A stretch of 64,000 nt of DNA, taken from Vibrio aquaticus. GTDB lineage: Bacteria; Pseudomonadota; Gammaproteobacteria; Enterobacterales; Vibrionaceae. Location of the stretch: NCBI RefSeq assembly GCF_003970385.1, contig NZ_RXZH01000003.1, forward strand, positions 62,001 to 126,000, in the 5' to 3' direction. The position numbers and the translations under genes were made by a program. The notes below the pieces were generated by a model. That model worked only from the letters and a program-made list of their open reading frames with translations. It was not told where the DNA came from and searched no databases. This document shows positions 48,891 to 57,883 of this stretch, in pieces. The number at the start of each line of letters is the position of its first letter. Within the stretch, counting starts at the first letter, position 1.

Positions 48891-51239
48891 ATGAAGCCGA
48901 TAAAAAACCTCGCCCAATATTATGTCGACCTGTTGGTTAAGCTCGGCATCTTACGTTTCTCGATTTTACTTGCTCTGGCTTTGGTTGCACTGGCCGTCGT
49001 CGTCCAAGTCGGCATAACGCTTGTGCTTAGCGGGCATGTGGATGATATCGATATTGTTCGCTCCGTTTTCTTTGGCTTATTGATCACGCCCTGGGCGGTC
49101 TATTTCCTATCCGTTGTTGTCGACCAACTAGAAGAGTCGCGACAACGACTTTCAAAACTGGTGTCTAAACTCAAAGATATGCGCTCACGCGATCAGGAGT
49201 TGAACCACAAGCTTCAGCAGAATATCAGTAAGCTCAATCAAGAAATTGAAGACCGTATTAAAGCAGAAGAAGCGCGCGAAGAAGCGATGTTGGATCTTGA
49301 AAATGAGGTCTATCAACGCGAAAAAACCCAGCTAGAACTTGCAGAGAGAACGGCGCTGCTACGATCTTTTATCGATGCGTCTCCGGATTTGATTTATTAC
49401 CGAAATGCGGAAGGTGTCTTCTCAGGCTGTAACCGTGCAATGGAGGAGCTGACGGGTAAGAAAGAGAACCAGCTGGTGGGATTAACCCCTTGGGATGTGT
49501 ACAGCAAAGAGGTCGCTCAGCCGATTGTCGATACTGACCAAAAAGTATTTACCGATAATCAATCCCTCACGTATGAGCAGTGGTTAGAGTACCCAGACGG
49601 TCGCCGTAACTACTTTGAGCTGCGTAAGGTGCCATTCTACAGTAAAGATGGTCGTCACTTGGGTTTGGTCGGTTTTGGGCGTGATATTACCGAACGTAAG
49701 CGCCATGAAGAGTCGCTAGAGAAAGCCAGTCGAGATAAAACGACGTTCATTTCTACCATCAGTCATGAGTTACGAACACCGCTGAATGGCATTGTTGGTT
49801 TAAGTCGTATGTTGCTGGATACACAAATGACCGAAGAGCAACGCAGCCACATGCAAACCATTAACGTGAGCGCCATTACGCTAGGTAACATCTTTAACGA
49901 TATTATTGATATGGATAAGTTTGATCGCCGCAAGCTTGAACTTTTCCCATCGCCGTTAAATTTCGAAGAATTTGTGGTTGAGATGGAAAGTATTTCAGCT
50001 TTGATGGCGTCACAAAAAGGACTGCGTTTTGATCTCGAACGCTTAAGTGATTTGCCGGTTGCGATTGAAGTGGACGCTACACGCCTACGCCAAGTGCTAT
50101 GGAACTTGATCAGCAATGCGATGAAGTTTACTAAAGAGGGTGGGGTGGTGATGACCGTCAGTTCGGAAATCGAACAGGATCATGCTCATATTACAATGGA
50201 AATTGAAGATAGTGGCATTGGTATCCCAGACGCGGAGTTAGAAAAGATCTTTGCCATGTATTACCAAGTTAAATCGGGCAAAGATAATCTACACGCGGTG
50301 GGCACTGGTATCGGTTTAGCGGTGTCGAAGCAGCTGATCAACATGATGGATGGGGACATTACCGCATCAAGTGAAGAAGGTTTCGGCAGTACCTTCACTG
50401 TGACGATTCGAGTGCCTTTAGTGGACCCCGTGCAACCGAAAGCTGAGGTTTCCCAGCCTGCGCAAGAGCTAAATATCTTTATGGTCGAAGATATTGAGCT
50501 CAATATTACGGTCGCCCGTTCATTGCTAGAAAGCATGGGACATGAAGTTTCAGTCGCGATGAATGGAGCGGAAGCGATGGAAATGTTCGACCCAGAACTA
50601 TACGACTTGGTGTTCTTAGATATTCAATTGCCAGATATGACCGGCTTTGATATTGCTGAATATTTCCGCCGCACTTATTCGGATTTACCACCACTGGTCG
50701 CACTCACAGCCAATGTTTTAAAGAACAAACATGAATACCTTGAAAAAGGGATGGATGACGCGATCAGTAAACCGTTGTCCGTCACCGCTGTGCATGATGT
50801 ACTCGCGAAATTTACTCGAGATGATCATGAACAAGCAGATGCGGTGACAACGCAGGTCGAAGTCATCACTGAGGGAGGCGATCTTTATTCTCGAATCTTA
50901 GATTTGGAGATGCTGGACTCGTATATTGGCATTGTAGGTTCCCAACCTGTGTTGGATAGCATCCAGATGTTTGAAGAGATGATGCCGGACTATTTGCAGG
51001 TTTTAGACTCGAATATGGTCGCAAGACACCAAGATGGCATTGTTTCAGAAGCCCATAAAATCAAAGGTGCGGCCGGTTCAATTGGTTTGAAACATATCCA
51101 AAGCGTCGCCCAAAAAGCCCAATCACCAGATTTACCTGCCTGGTGGGAAAACATTGATGATTGGGTTGAAGAAATTAAGAATGAGTATGAAAATGATATT
51201 CAAATACTTAAAGAATGGCTCAATAACAAAGGGAAATAG
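48891..51239 (+). CDS. arcB: Aerobic respiration control hybrid sensor kinase ArcB
   Basis: 782 residues from the ATG at 48891 (MKPIKNLAQYYVDLL), with CGGAG 7 bases upstream; the frame is open 66 bases further up but that part does not match ArcB. Two N-terminal membrane helices, a coiled linker, PAS (about 150-270), then phospho-relay sites His292 (SHELRTPLNG), Asp577 (FLDIQLPDMTG) and His722 (HPt, AHKIKGAAGS), agreeing with E. coli H292, D576 and H717. It senses quinone redox state and phosphorylates ArcA, encoded about 45 kb away at the other end of the window. Confidence 0.97.
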   Translation: MKPIKNLAQYYVDLLVKLGILRFSILLALALVALAVVVQVGITLVLSGHVDDIDIVRSVFFGLLITPWAVYFLSVVVDQLEESRQRLSKLVSKLKDMRSRDQELNHKLQQNISKLNQEIEDRIKAEEAREEAMLDLENEVYQREKTQLELAERTALLRSFIDASPDLIYYRNAEGVFSGCNRAMEELTGKKENQLVGLTPWDVYSKEVAQPIVDTDQKVFTDNQSLTYEQWLEYPDGRRNYFELRKVPFYSKDGRHLGLVGFGRDITERKRHEESLEKASRDKTTFISTISHELRTPLNGIVGLSRMLLDTQMTEEQRSHMQTINVSAITLGNIFNDIIDMDKFDRRKLELFPSPLNFEEFVVEMESISALMASQKGLRFDLERLSDLPVAIEVDATRLRQVLWNLISNAMKFTKEGGVVMTVSSEIEQDHAHITMEIEDSGIGIPDAELEKIFAMYYQVKSGKDNLHAVGTGIGLAVSKQLINMMDGDITASSEEGFGSTFTVTIRVPLVDPVQPKAEVSQPAQELNIFMVEDIELNITVARSLLESMGHEVSVAMNGAEAMEMFDPELYDLVFLDIQLPDMTGFDIAEYFRRTYSDLPPLVALTANVLKNKHEYLEKGMDDAISKPLSVTAVHDVLAKFTRDDHEQADAVTTQVEVITEGGDLYSRILDLEMLDSYIGIVGSQPVLDSIQMFEEMMPDYLQVLDSNMVARHQDGIVSEAHKIKGAAGSIGLKHIQSVAQKAQSPDLPAWWENIDDWVEEIKNEYENDIQILKEWLNNKGK

Positions 51240-51240
51240 C

Positions 51241-51687
51241 ATGAAAAAGTTAGCAACCGTTTCGCTCGGAGTCGCTTTGTTAGCGGGGTGTGCCACGCAG
51301 CAAGTTGGCTGGGAACAGGACAATGAAGTTGTGATAGCAGAAGCGACCGTGACGCTAAAAAGTAACCTGTGGCTAAACAAGATGCCGACCATTGGTGAAG
51401 TTCAAGACAGTACCCTGCATGGTGCCTTGTACATTGAATCGGATTCTACTTTACCCGCAGAGCTTGATGTAGAGAGCATTTCGATTAAGCAAGGTGAAGA
51501 GACATGGCTTATCGATGGGGATTTACTAGAGCTGCGAACTCATAGTCCAAACCAGTGGGAAGTGGTGTTTGTATGGCAGTTCCCAGTTGATGCTGCTCAA
51601 CCGGTCGATGTGGCACTGTTACTTAAAAATGGTGACGCTGTGGATTGGCTTGTAGAGAAAGACGTAGCGATAGATACGGTTTATTAA
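51241..51687 (+). CDS. Small lipoprotein of unknown function
   Basis: 148 residues from the ATG at 51241, directly after the arcB stop and with AAAGGGAAA as ribosome site, so probably co-transcribed. Signal peptide II with lipobox LLAGC, lipidated Cys17. The mature part is acidic, rich in beta-prone stretches (EATVTLKSNLWLNKMP, LHGALYIESDSTLPAELDVESISIKQG, QWEVVFVWQFPV), consistent with a small beta-sandwich. I do not recognise the family. No Asp at +2, so the outer membrane is its likely place. Confidence 0.75.
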   Translation: MKKLATVSLGVALLAGCATQQVGWEQDNEVVIAEATVTLKSNLWLNKMPTIGEVQDSTLHGALYIESDSTLPAELDVESISIKQGEETWLIDGDLLELRTHSPNQWEVVFVWQFPVDAAQPVDVALLLKNGDAVDWLVEKDVAIDTVY

Positions 51688-51705
51688 GCTCTTTACGGCA
51701 TATAT

Positions 51706-51736
51706 AAAAAAGGCTGACTCCATGGAGTCAGCCTTT
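51706..51736 (+). terminator. Bidirectional terminator between arcB-lipoprotein and tolC
   Basis: Perfect palindrome AAGGCTGACTCC/GGAGTCAGCCTT with A and T runs on both sides. Confidence 0.92.
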
Positions 51737-51755
51737 TGCATTTATAGCGATTGGA

Positions 51756-53066
51756 TTATTTGCTTGCTGTCTTTAGACCAGAGTTAATATCCAAAATGTC
51801 TTGTTCGCTGAGTGTACCGACTGCTTGGCGTAGCTGCAGAACACTTAGGATGTAATCGTAACGAGCGTTAGATAGGCTCTTGTTTGCATCGTATAGACGG
51901 CGAGTTGAGTCTAGTACGTCAACGATAGTACGTGTACCCACATCGAAGCCTGCTTCTGTCGCTTCTAGTGCTGATTGAGCTGACACTACGGTTTGCTCAT
52001 ATGCACGAAGTGCACCGATAGATGCATTGATGTTGTTGTTGAACGCGCGAACGTCTTTTACAACACTGCGGTAAGTCGCTTCAAGATCTTGGCTAGCCGC
52101 AACGTAGTTGAATTCAGCCTGTTTGGTTTGAGAGCTGATGTTGCCACCCGTGTACAGTGGAACAACTAGGTTCACGCCAATATTGAAGTCGCTGTAGTCG
52201 CCGTTGGAAGGGCTGTTATCGTTACTCTCATCGCCGTAGTTGTAACCGCCATCTAAAGTCAGTGATGGTAGGTGACCAGAACTGGCCAATGAGATGTTAT
52301 CTTTTGCTACGTCTTGAGCAATACGTGCAGACAAGAGGCTAAGGTTTTTCTGTTGAGCTTCATCAACAAGCGCATTGATTGCTTCTGATGTCTTGCTTGC
52401 AGAGAAACGTTTAGTATCTAAAACGTCTAGGTTTGAATGCTCTTGACCTGTGATTTCACGAAGACCTTCGTAGCTGTTCACTAGGCTGTTTTCTGCCAGT
52501 ACTTCATCAGCGAGTACGGCATCATACTGTGCTTGTGCATCGTGTACGTCAGTAATTGCAGAAAGGCCTACTTCAAAACGCTGTTTAGTCTGTTCTAATT
52601 GACGGCCAACCGCGGCTTTTTCTGCTTGAACAAACTCTAGGTTGTCTTGAGCGCGCAGTACATCAAAGTAAGCCGTAGAAACACGAAGAATTAATGCCTG
52701 TTGAATCGCTGCGTATGAAGCGTCTGCTTGGCGAGCACTCTTTTCAGAGATATCTAGTGTTAACCAGCTTGAACGTTGGTAAAGCTCTTGAGAAAAGTTG
52801 ATGCCAGCAGTGAGCTTATCGCTCTCTCTTGGGTCAACGTCACTACGGTTAAGGTTATAACCAGCCGTTAAGTTGATTTGTGGTAGCAAAGAAGAGCGGC
52901 TAGAAGTGACTGATTCAAATGCGGCATCACGTTGAGCAGCTGCGCTAAGTAGCGTCGGATCGTTTTCTTTTGCCTGGTTATAAATGTCTGCCAGAGTATC
53001 GGCAAAAGCGTTCGTGCTTAGGCCGCCAAGTGCTGCACTGATAAATAGTGGAAGCAGTTTTTTCAT
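51756..53066 (-). CDS. tolC: Outer membrane efflux channel TolC
   Basis: 436 residues from the ATG at 53066 (MKKLLPLFISAALGG), with AGGAATAGG upstream; the frame extends 13 residues further but without a signal-peptide start. Signal peptide cleaved near residue 22 (NAFA-DTLADIYNQA). Two repeated outer-membrane-efflux domains with long helices, typical DVLRAQDNLEFVQAEKAAV and TIVDVLDSTRRLYDANKSLSNARYDY segments. Common exit duct for RND/MFS/ABC pumps and type I secretion. Divergent from nudF, as in enterobacteria. Confidence 0.96.
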   Translation of the reverse strand: MKKLLPLFISAALGGLSTNAFADTLADIYNQAKENDPTLLSAAAQRDAAFESVTSSRSSLLPQINLTAGYNLNRSDVDPRESDKLTAGINFSQELYQRSSWLTLDISEKSARQADASYAAIQQALILRVSTAYFDVLRAQDNLEFVQAEKAAVGRQLEQTKQRFEVGLSAITDVHDAQAQYDAVLADEVLAENSLVNSYEGLREITGQEHSNLDVLDTKRFSASKTSEAINALVDEAQQKNLSLLSARIAQDVAKDNISLASSGHLPSLTLDGGYNYGDESNDNSPSNGDYSDFNIGVNLVVPLYTGGNISSQTKQAEFNYVAASQDLEATYRSVVKDVRAFNNNINASIGALRAYEQTVVSAQSALEATEAGFDVGTRTIVDVLDSTRRLYDANKSLSNARYDYILSVLQLRQAVGTLSEQDILDINSGLKTASK

Positions 53067-53298
53067 AGGTCCTATTCCTGCCAAAATATGAAAAAGGTGT
53101 CTCATCAGGAGTTTAACTCAATTGATGGTAAATCACTCGAAACTTTGCAAAGTTTTACACTTAACTGTCCATGTGTGCAATAAATATAATTCATCAATTT
53201 AACTGAAACTATAAAAATTGTATAAAAAGTTGAGCCATGCCCTTGGAAGTTAAGCTTTTGTCTGAGTAAACTATAAGATTCACTCAGAGAGGTGCCAA

Positions 53299-53928
53299 AT
53301 GCAACAGTCTGACAAGCAACATCAGCAGTTTACTCCCCAAGATGTGGAAATAATCTCAAAAGAAACACTGTTTCAGGGATTCTTCCGTATGGTTAAGTAT
53401 CGCTTTAAGCATAAATTGTTTGAAGGCGGTTGGAGTGAGCCCCTCGAAAGGGAGATGTTTGAGCGCGGTCATGCTGCAGCAATGCTTCCTTACGATCCTA
53501 TCAGTGACCAAGTCGTGATCATTGAGCAGATCCGTGTCGGCGCGCTCGAACACCGAAGTCCGTGGCAGCTTGAAATAGTGGCTGGCATGATTGACCGTGA
53601 TGAAAAGGCTGAAGATGTCGTCAGACGTGAAGCGATTGAAGAGGCCGGGATAGACGTTGGTTTACTTGAGAAAGTGACGTCTTATTATCCTTCTTCGGGC
53701 GGCTGCTCTGAAATGCTAGACGTGTATGTCGGCCAAGTGGATGCAAGCACGGCGCATGGCGTTCATGGTTTAGACTATGAAGGGGAAGACATTAAAGTGC
53801 ACGTTATCTCTCGCCAACAGGCCTATCAATGGGTTGTTGACGGAAAATTTGAAAATGGTGCCTCAATCATTGCACTGCAGTGGCTAGAGCTCAATCATCA
53901 ACGTTTGAAAGAAGAATGGAACAAGTAG
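53299..53928 (+). CDS. nudF: ADP-ribose diphosphatase (Nudix)
   Basis: 209 residues. It hydrolyses ADP-ribose to AMP and ribose-5-phosphate. Full Nudix box: G(M)IDRDEKAEDVVRREAIEEAGI, with the REAIEEAG metal-binding core. First gene of nudF-yqiB-cpdA-yqiA-parE-parC, the same order as in E. coli. AGAGAGGTG precedes the ATG. yqiB begins within its last 13 bases. Confidence 0.95.
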   Translation: MQQSDKQHQQFTPQDVEIISKETLFQGFFRMVKYRFKHKLFEGGWSEPLEREMFERGHAAAMLPYDPISDQVVIIEQIRVGALEHRSPWQLEIVAGMIDRDEKAEDVVRREAIEEAGIDVGLLEKVTSYYPSSGGCSEMLDVYVGQVDASTAHGVHGLDYEGEDIKVHVISRQQAYQWVVDGKFENGASIIALQWLELNHQRLKEEWNK

Positions 53929-54356
53929 CAATAAAGAAGTCGTATCATGTTGATTTATCAGATTTGATGCGAACTTATGAAACAAATTACGCTAAGTTGA
54001 ACGCTTTGCTGCCTAATCAGCCGAGTGTCGGTGACGTACGCTGCTATCAAGCGGCCATGATGACCTACCAAATTCAAGTGGTCGAAGTCACAAAGTACAC
54101 AACTTTGGTCGATATTTGTCAAAGTGATGACGTTCCAGTATTTCCATTGCCGACAATGTCTGTCAGGCTTTACCACGATGCGAGAGTCGCAGAAGTAAGT
54201 GGTTGTGAACACCTCAAACGTGTTCAAGCTCGCTATGAATATCCCAACGATAAAATGCTCCAACAAGATGAAAAAGTGCAGCTCAACCGATTTTTAGGTG
54301 ACTGGCTTTCATTTTGCTTAAGACAGGGTATTAGCCGAACCCCATTGAATATTTAG
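53916..54356 (+). CDS. yqiB: DUF1249 family protein YqiB
   Basis: 146 residues from the ATG at 53916 (MEQVAIKKSYHVDLSDLM), inside the end of nudF; a longer frame from 53880 has no support. Conserved DUF1249 blocks: MRTYETNYAKLNALLP and VRLYHDARVAEVSGCEH, then RYEYPNDKMLQQDEKVQLNRFLGDWL. Function unknown; it always travels with cpdA. No signal peptide or helix for membrane insertion. Confidence 0.88.
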   Translation: MEQVAIKKSYHVDLSDLMRTYETNYAKLNALLPNQPSVGDVRCYQAAMMTYQIQVVEVTKYTTLVDICQSDDVPVFPLPTMSVRLYHDARVAEVSGCEHLKRVQARYEYPNDKMLQQDEKVQLNRFLGDWLSFCLRQGISRTPLNI

Positions 54357-54364
54357 GTTTAGTT

Positions 54365-55186
54365 TTGAAAGTAACGTCTATTTCACCAGCTCAAGACAGT
54401 ATCAAACTGCTGCAAATAACGGACACTCACTTGTTTGAGCCGTTAGATGGCAGCTTGTTGAGTGTCAAAACGCTAGACAGTTTTCATGCGGTCGTTGCAG
54501 CCATTGCTGAAAGTGGAGCAAGCTATGACGCGATGCTGGCAACGGGTGATATTTCCCAAGATCACACTGCGGTATCATACCAGCATTTTGAGCAAGGTAT
54601 TTCCCCCTTGGCGTTGCCATGCTATTGGTTGCCTGGAAACCATGACTTTAAGCCGAGCATGCATTCTGTGTTACCTTCTAGTCAGATTCAGCAGGTGGAA
54701 CACGTATTGCTTGGTGACCATTGGCAAATGGTTCTTTTAGACTCGCAAGTTGTCGGTGTCCCTCATGGCTTCCTAAGTGATGATCAGCTTTCGATGTTAG
54801 ATGAAAAGCTTACCCAGAACCCAGACAGACATACCTTAGTGTTACTGCATCATCACCCGCTACTTGTCGGAAGTCGTTGGCTTGATCAACACTCGTTAAA
54901 GGAAGCAGAAAGCTTTTGGAATGTGGTTGAAAAACATAGCAACGTCAAAGCTGTTGTGTGTGGTCACGTTCATCAAGATATGAATGAGATGCATAGAGGG
55001 GTTCAAGTGATGGCAACCCCGTCGACGTGTGTACAATTCAAACCTAAATCGGACGATTTTGCGTTAGATACCCAATCACCTGGTTGGCGTGAATTGGATC
55101 TCCACAATGATGGCTCGGTCTCGACTCAAGTGAAACGACTTGCTTCGGGAAGTTTCCAACCAGACTTTAACTCAGCCGGCTATTAA
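54365..55186 (+). CDS. cpdA: 3',5'-cyclic AMP phosphodiesterase CpdA
   Basis: 273 residues, TTG start (MKVTSISPAQD) 8 bp after yqiB; no ATG lies near enough to replace it. Calcineurin-type metallophosphoesterase: DTHLF (metal 1), GDISQD, GNHD, HHHP and GHVHQD motifs all present, with the CpdA-specific TPSTCVQFKP. It degrades cAMP and so limits CRP activity. Part of the nudF-parC cluster. Confidence 0.94.
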   Translation: MKVTSISPAQDSIKLLQITDTHLFEPLDGSLLSVKTLDSFHAVVAAIAESGASYDAMLATGDISQDHTAVSYQHFEQGISPLALPCYWLPGNHDFKPSMHSVLPSSQIQQVEHVLLGDHWQMVLLDSQVVGVPHGFLSDDQLSMLDEKLTQNPDRHTLVLLHHHPLLVGSRWLDQHSLKEAESFWNVVEKHSNVKAVVCGHVHQDMNEMHRGVQVMATPSTCVQFKPKSDDFALDTQSPGWRELDLHNDGSVSTQVKRLASGSFQPDFNSAGY

Positions 55187-55207
55187 GCTTTATCCTTAGG
55201 GCAAAAT

Positions 55208-55789
55208 ATGAAACCTTCATTGCTTCTGTATATCCACGGCTTTAACAGTTCACCACTTTCACATAAAGCACATGTGATGAAAGCGTATTGTGAGTCTCAG
55301 AGGCCAGATATTAAAGTGGTGATTCCTCGCTTGCCTTGCTTTCCTAACCAAGCTGCACAGCTATTATTGGATATCGTGACGCAGCACAAAGACGATTACC
55401 AGATTGGTCTGGTAGGCAGTTCTTTGGGGGGATATATGTCGATGTGGTTGAATGCCCAGTTTGGTTTTAGAGCGGTGGTGGTCAACCCAGCGGTAAAACC
55501 ATACGAATTGCTTGTTGATTTCCTAGGTGAGCAAGAAAATCCTTACACTCATGAGAAGTATTTGCTAGAAGAAAAGCATATCGACGAGTTAAAATCGCTT
55601 GATACTCCATCCATCAAGGCTCCAGAAGATTTTTGGCTGCTGCAACAAGAAGATGATGAAGTGCTTGACTACCAACAAGCTGTGGCACATTTTTCTGGTG
55701 CACTTCAAACAGTAGAACAGGGCGGTGATCATAGCTTTGTTGATTTTGAACGTTACCCAAGTCAGATCATAGATTTCTTACAACTCTGA
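55208..55789 (+). CDS. yqiA: YqiA/YcfP-family alpha/beta-fold esterase
   Basis: 193 residues. UPF0227 esterase with N-terminal LLLYIHGFNSSPLSHKA and nucleophile Ser72 in GLVGSSLGGY (GxSxG). Later HSF in GGDHSFVDFERYP provides the catalytic His, and LLQQEDDEVLDY the likely acid. E. coli YqiA acts on short acyl esters in vitro; the natural substrate is unknown. 21 bp after cpdA; a 210-bp gap follows before parE. Confidence 0.92.
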   Translation: MKPSLLLYIHGFNSSPLSHKAHVMKAYCESQRPDIKVVIPRLPCFPNQAAQLLLDIVTQHKDDYQIGLVGSSLGGYMSMWLNAQFGFRAVVVNPAVKPYELLVDFLGEQENPYTHEKYLLEEKHIDELKSLDTPSIKAPEDFWLLQQEDDEVLDYQQAVAHFSGALQTVEQGGDHSFVDFERYPSQIIDFLQL

Positions 55790-55999
55790 CCTTCATTGAG
55801 GGAAGAGTCATAATTTTACTTGTTACTTACTTATCTCTCTTGACATAATTGGGCCTGTTCCAGACTATGTCTCTCCTGTGCTAAGCAGGATACGAGCTAT
55901 GATGATTAGCTTGTACTCTCGATAACTTGAAATTATTGAGCGCAATTTCACCTGCCTGTTTAGCTACTCCATTTTTTCTCTATAAAGATATTCCGTATT

Positions 56000-57880
56000 A
56001 TGACTGAACAATATAATGCGAAAGACCTTTCGGTTCTTGAAGGTCTTGACCCAGTACGACATCGTCCTGGCATGTATACCGAGACAGAGCGACCAAACCA
56101 TCTTGCACAAGAGGTTATCGACAACTCGGTGGATGAAGCGCTTGCTGGGCACGCAAAGAAGATCAAAGTCATTCTCCATGCTGACCAGTCACTCGAAGTT
56201 ATCGATGATGGTCGAGGCATGCCAGTTGATATCCACCCAGAGAAAGGTATCTCGGGTGTTGAGCTCATTATGACCAAGCTTCACGCTGGTGGTAAGTTCT
56301 CAAACGACAACTACAAATTTTCCGGTGGTCTACACGGCGTCGGTATTTCGGTAGTAAACGCACTATCAAAACGTGTTGAAGTCACAGTAAAACGTGGCGG
56401 TGAAGTACACGACATCGCTTTTGAAGGCGGCAATGCCGTTACCGAGCTAACGGTGACGGGTACGTGTGGTCATCGTAATACCGGTACATCGGTACACTTC
56501 TGGCCAGATGAAAAATACTTCGATAGCCATAAATTCTCCGCGCTACGCCTGGTGAACAACCTGCGTGCGAAAGCGGTCCTCTGCCCGGGCTTGGAAATCA
56601 TCTTTAGCGATAAGGTGAATAACGAAGAGCATAAGTGGTATTACGAAGATGGCCTTAAAGACTATCTTTCTGAAGGCGTGAAAGGTTACGAAGTTCTACC
56701 CGCTGAACCCTATATCGGTGAGTTTACTGCTGAAACAGAAATGGCGACGTGGGCAGTCATTTGGCAGCCAGAAGGCGGCGAAATGATCACGGAAAGTTAC
56801 GTGAACTTAGTCCCAACAAAGCAAGGTGGTACCCACGTTAACGGTCTGCGCCAAGGTCTGCTTGATGCGATGCGTGAGTTCTGTGAGTTCCGTAACTTGC
56901 TACCGCGTGGTGTGAAGCTAACCGGTGATGATATTTTTGACCGCTGTTCTTACGTTCTTTCTGTCAAGATGCAAGATCCTCAGTTTGCTGGCCAAACCAA
57001 AGAGCGTCTTTCATCTCGTCAGACCGCAGCGTTTGTTTCTGGCGTCGTAAAAGATGCCTTCAGCTTGTGGTTAAACGAAAAACCTCAACTGGCTGAACAG
57101 CTGGCAGAAGTATGTATTGCTAATGCTCACCGCCGCATGCGTGCAAGCAAAAAAGTCGTGCGTAAGAAAGTCGCGTCAGGTCCGGCCCTTCCGGGTAAGC
57201 TGACAGACTGTTCGGTACAAGACTTAAATCGCACTGAAATCTTCTTTGTCGAGGGTGACTCGGCGGGTGGTTCTGCGAAACAGGCTCGTGACCGAGAGTT
57301 CCAAGCGGTGATGCCACTGCGTGGTAAGATCCTAAATACTTGGGAAGTGTCTGCAGATCAGGTGCTTGCTTCACAAGAGGTGCATGATATCTCGGTTGCA
57401 CTCGGTATTGATCCTGACAACGATAACCTAGAAGGCCTGCGTTACGGTAAGATTTGTATCTTGGCCGATGCGGACTCGGATGGTCTTCACATTGCGACCT
57501 TGCTTTGTGCGTTATTTACGCGCCATTTCCGAGCGCTTGTGGAAGCAGGTCATATCTATGTCGCAATGCCACCTCTCTATCGTATCGACTGCGGCAAAGA
57601 AGTCTTCTATGCCCTTGATGATGATGAGAAAGAAGGGGTACTTGAGCGCCTGTCTAAGAAGAAAGCCAAAATCAACGTACAGCGATTCAAAGGTTTGGGT
57701 GAAATGAACCCGCTGCAGCTGCGCGAAACTACCATGGATCCAAATACGCGTCGTCTGGTTCAGTTAACCATTGATGACAATGAGCAGACCATGGAAATGA
57801 TGGATATGCTGCTAGGTAAGAAGCGCGCGGATGACCGCCGTCACTGGCTGCAATCTAACGGTGATATGGCAGAGGTTTAA
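56000..57880 (+). CDS. parE: DNA topoisomerase IV subunit B
   Basis: 626 residues. ATPase subunit of the decatenating enzyme. GHKL ATP-binding motifs: VIDNSVDEALAG, DDGRGMPVDIHP, GGKFSNDNYKFSGGLHGVGISVVNALS. Toprim domain from about 410 with EGDSAGGSAKQARDR and DADSDGLHI. The C-terminal end MNPLQLRETTMDPNTRRL is usual. The 210-bp gap upstream should carry its own promoter. parC follows after 3 bp. Confidence 0.98.
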   Translation: MTEQYNAKDLSVLEGLDPVRHRPGMYTETERPNHLAQEVIDNSVDEALAGHAKKIKVILHADQSLEVIDDGRGMPVDIHPEKGISGVELIMTKLHAGGKFSNDNYKFSGGLHGVGISVVNALSKRVEVTVKRGGEVHDIAFEGGNAVTELTVTGTCGHRNTGTSVHFWPDEKYFDSHKFSALRLVNNLRAKAVLCPGLEIIFSDKVNNEEHKWYYEDGLKDYLSEGVKGYEVLPAEPYIGEFTAETEMATWAVIWQPEGGEMITESYVNLVPTKQGGTHVNGLRQGLLDAMREFCEFRNLLPRGVKLTGDDIFDRCSYVLSVKMQDPQFAGQTKERLSSRQTAAFVSGVVKDAFSLWLNEKPQLAEQLAEVCIANAHRRMRASKKVVRKKVASGPALPGKLTDCSVQDLNRTEIFFVEGDSAGGSAKQARDREFQAVMPLRGKILNTWEVSADQVLASQEVHDISVALGIDPDNDNLEGLRYGKICILADADSDGLHIATLLCALFTRHFRALVEAGHIYVAMPPLYRIDCGKEVFYALDDDEKEGVLERLSKKKAKINVQRFKGLGEMNPLQLRETTMDPNTRRLVQLTIDDNEQTMEMMDMLLGKKRADDRRHWLQSNGDMAEV

Positions 57881-57883
57881 TGA

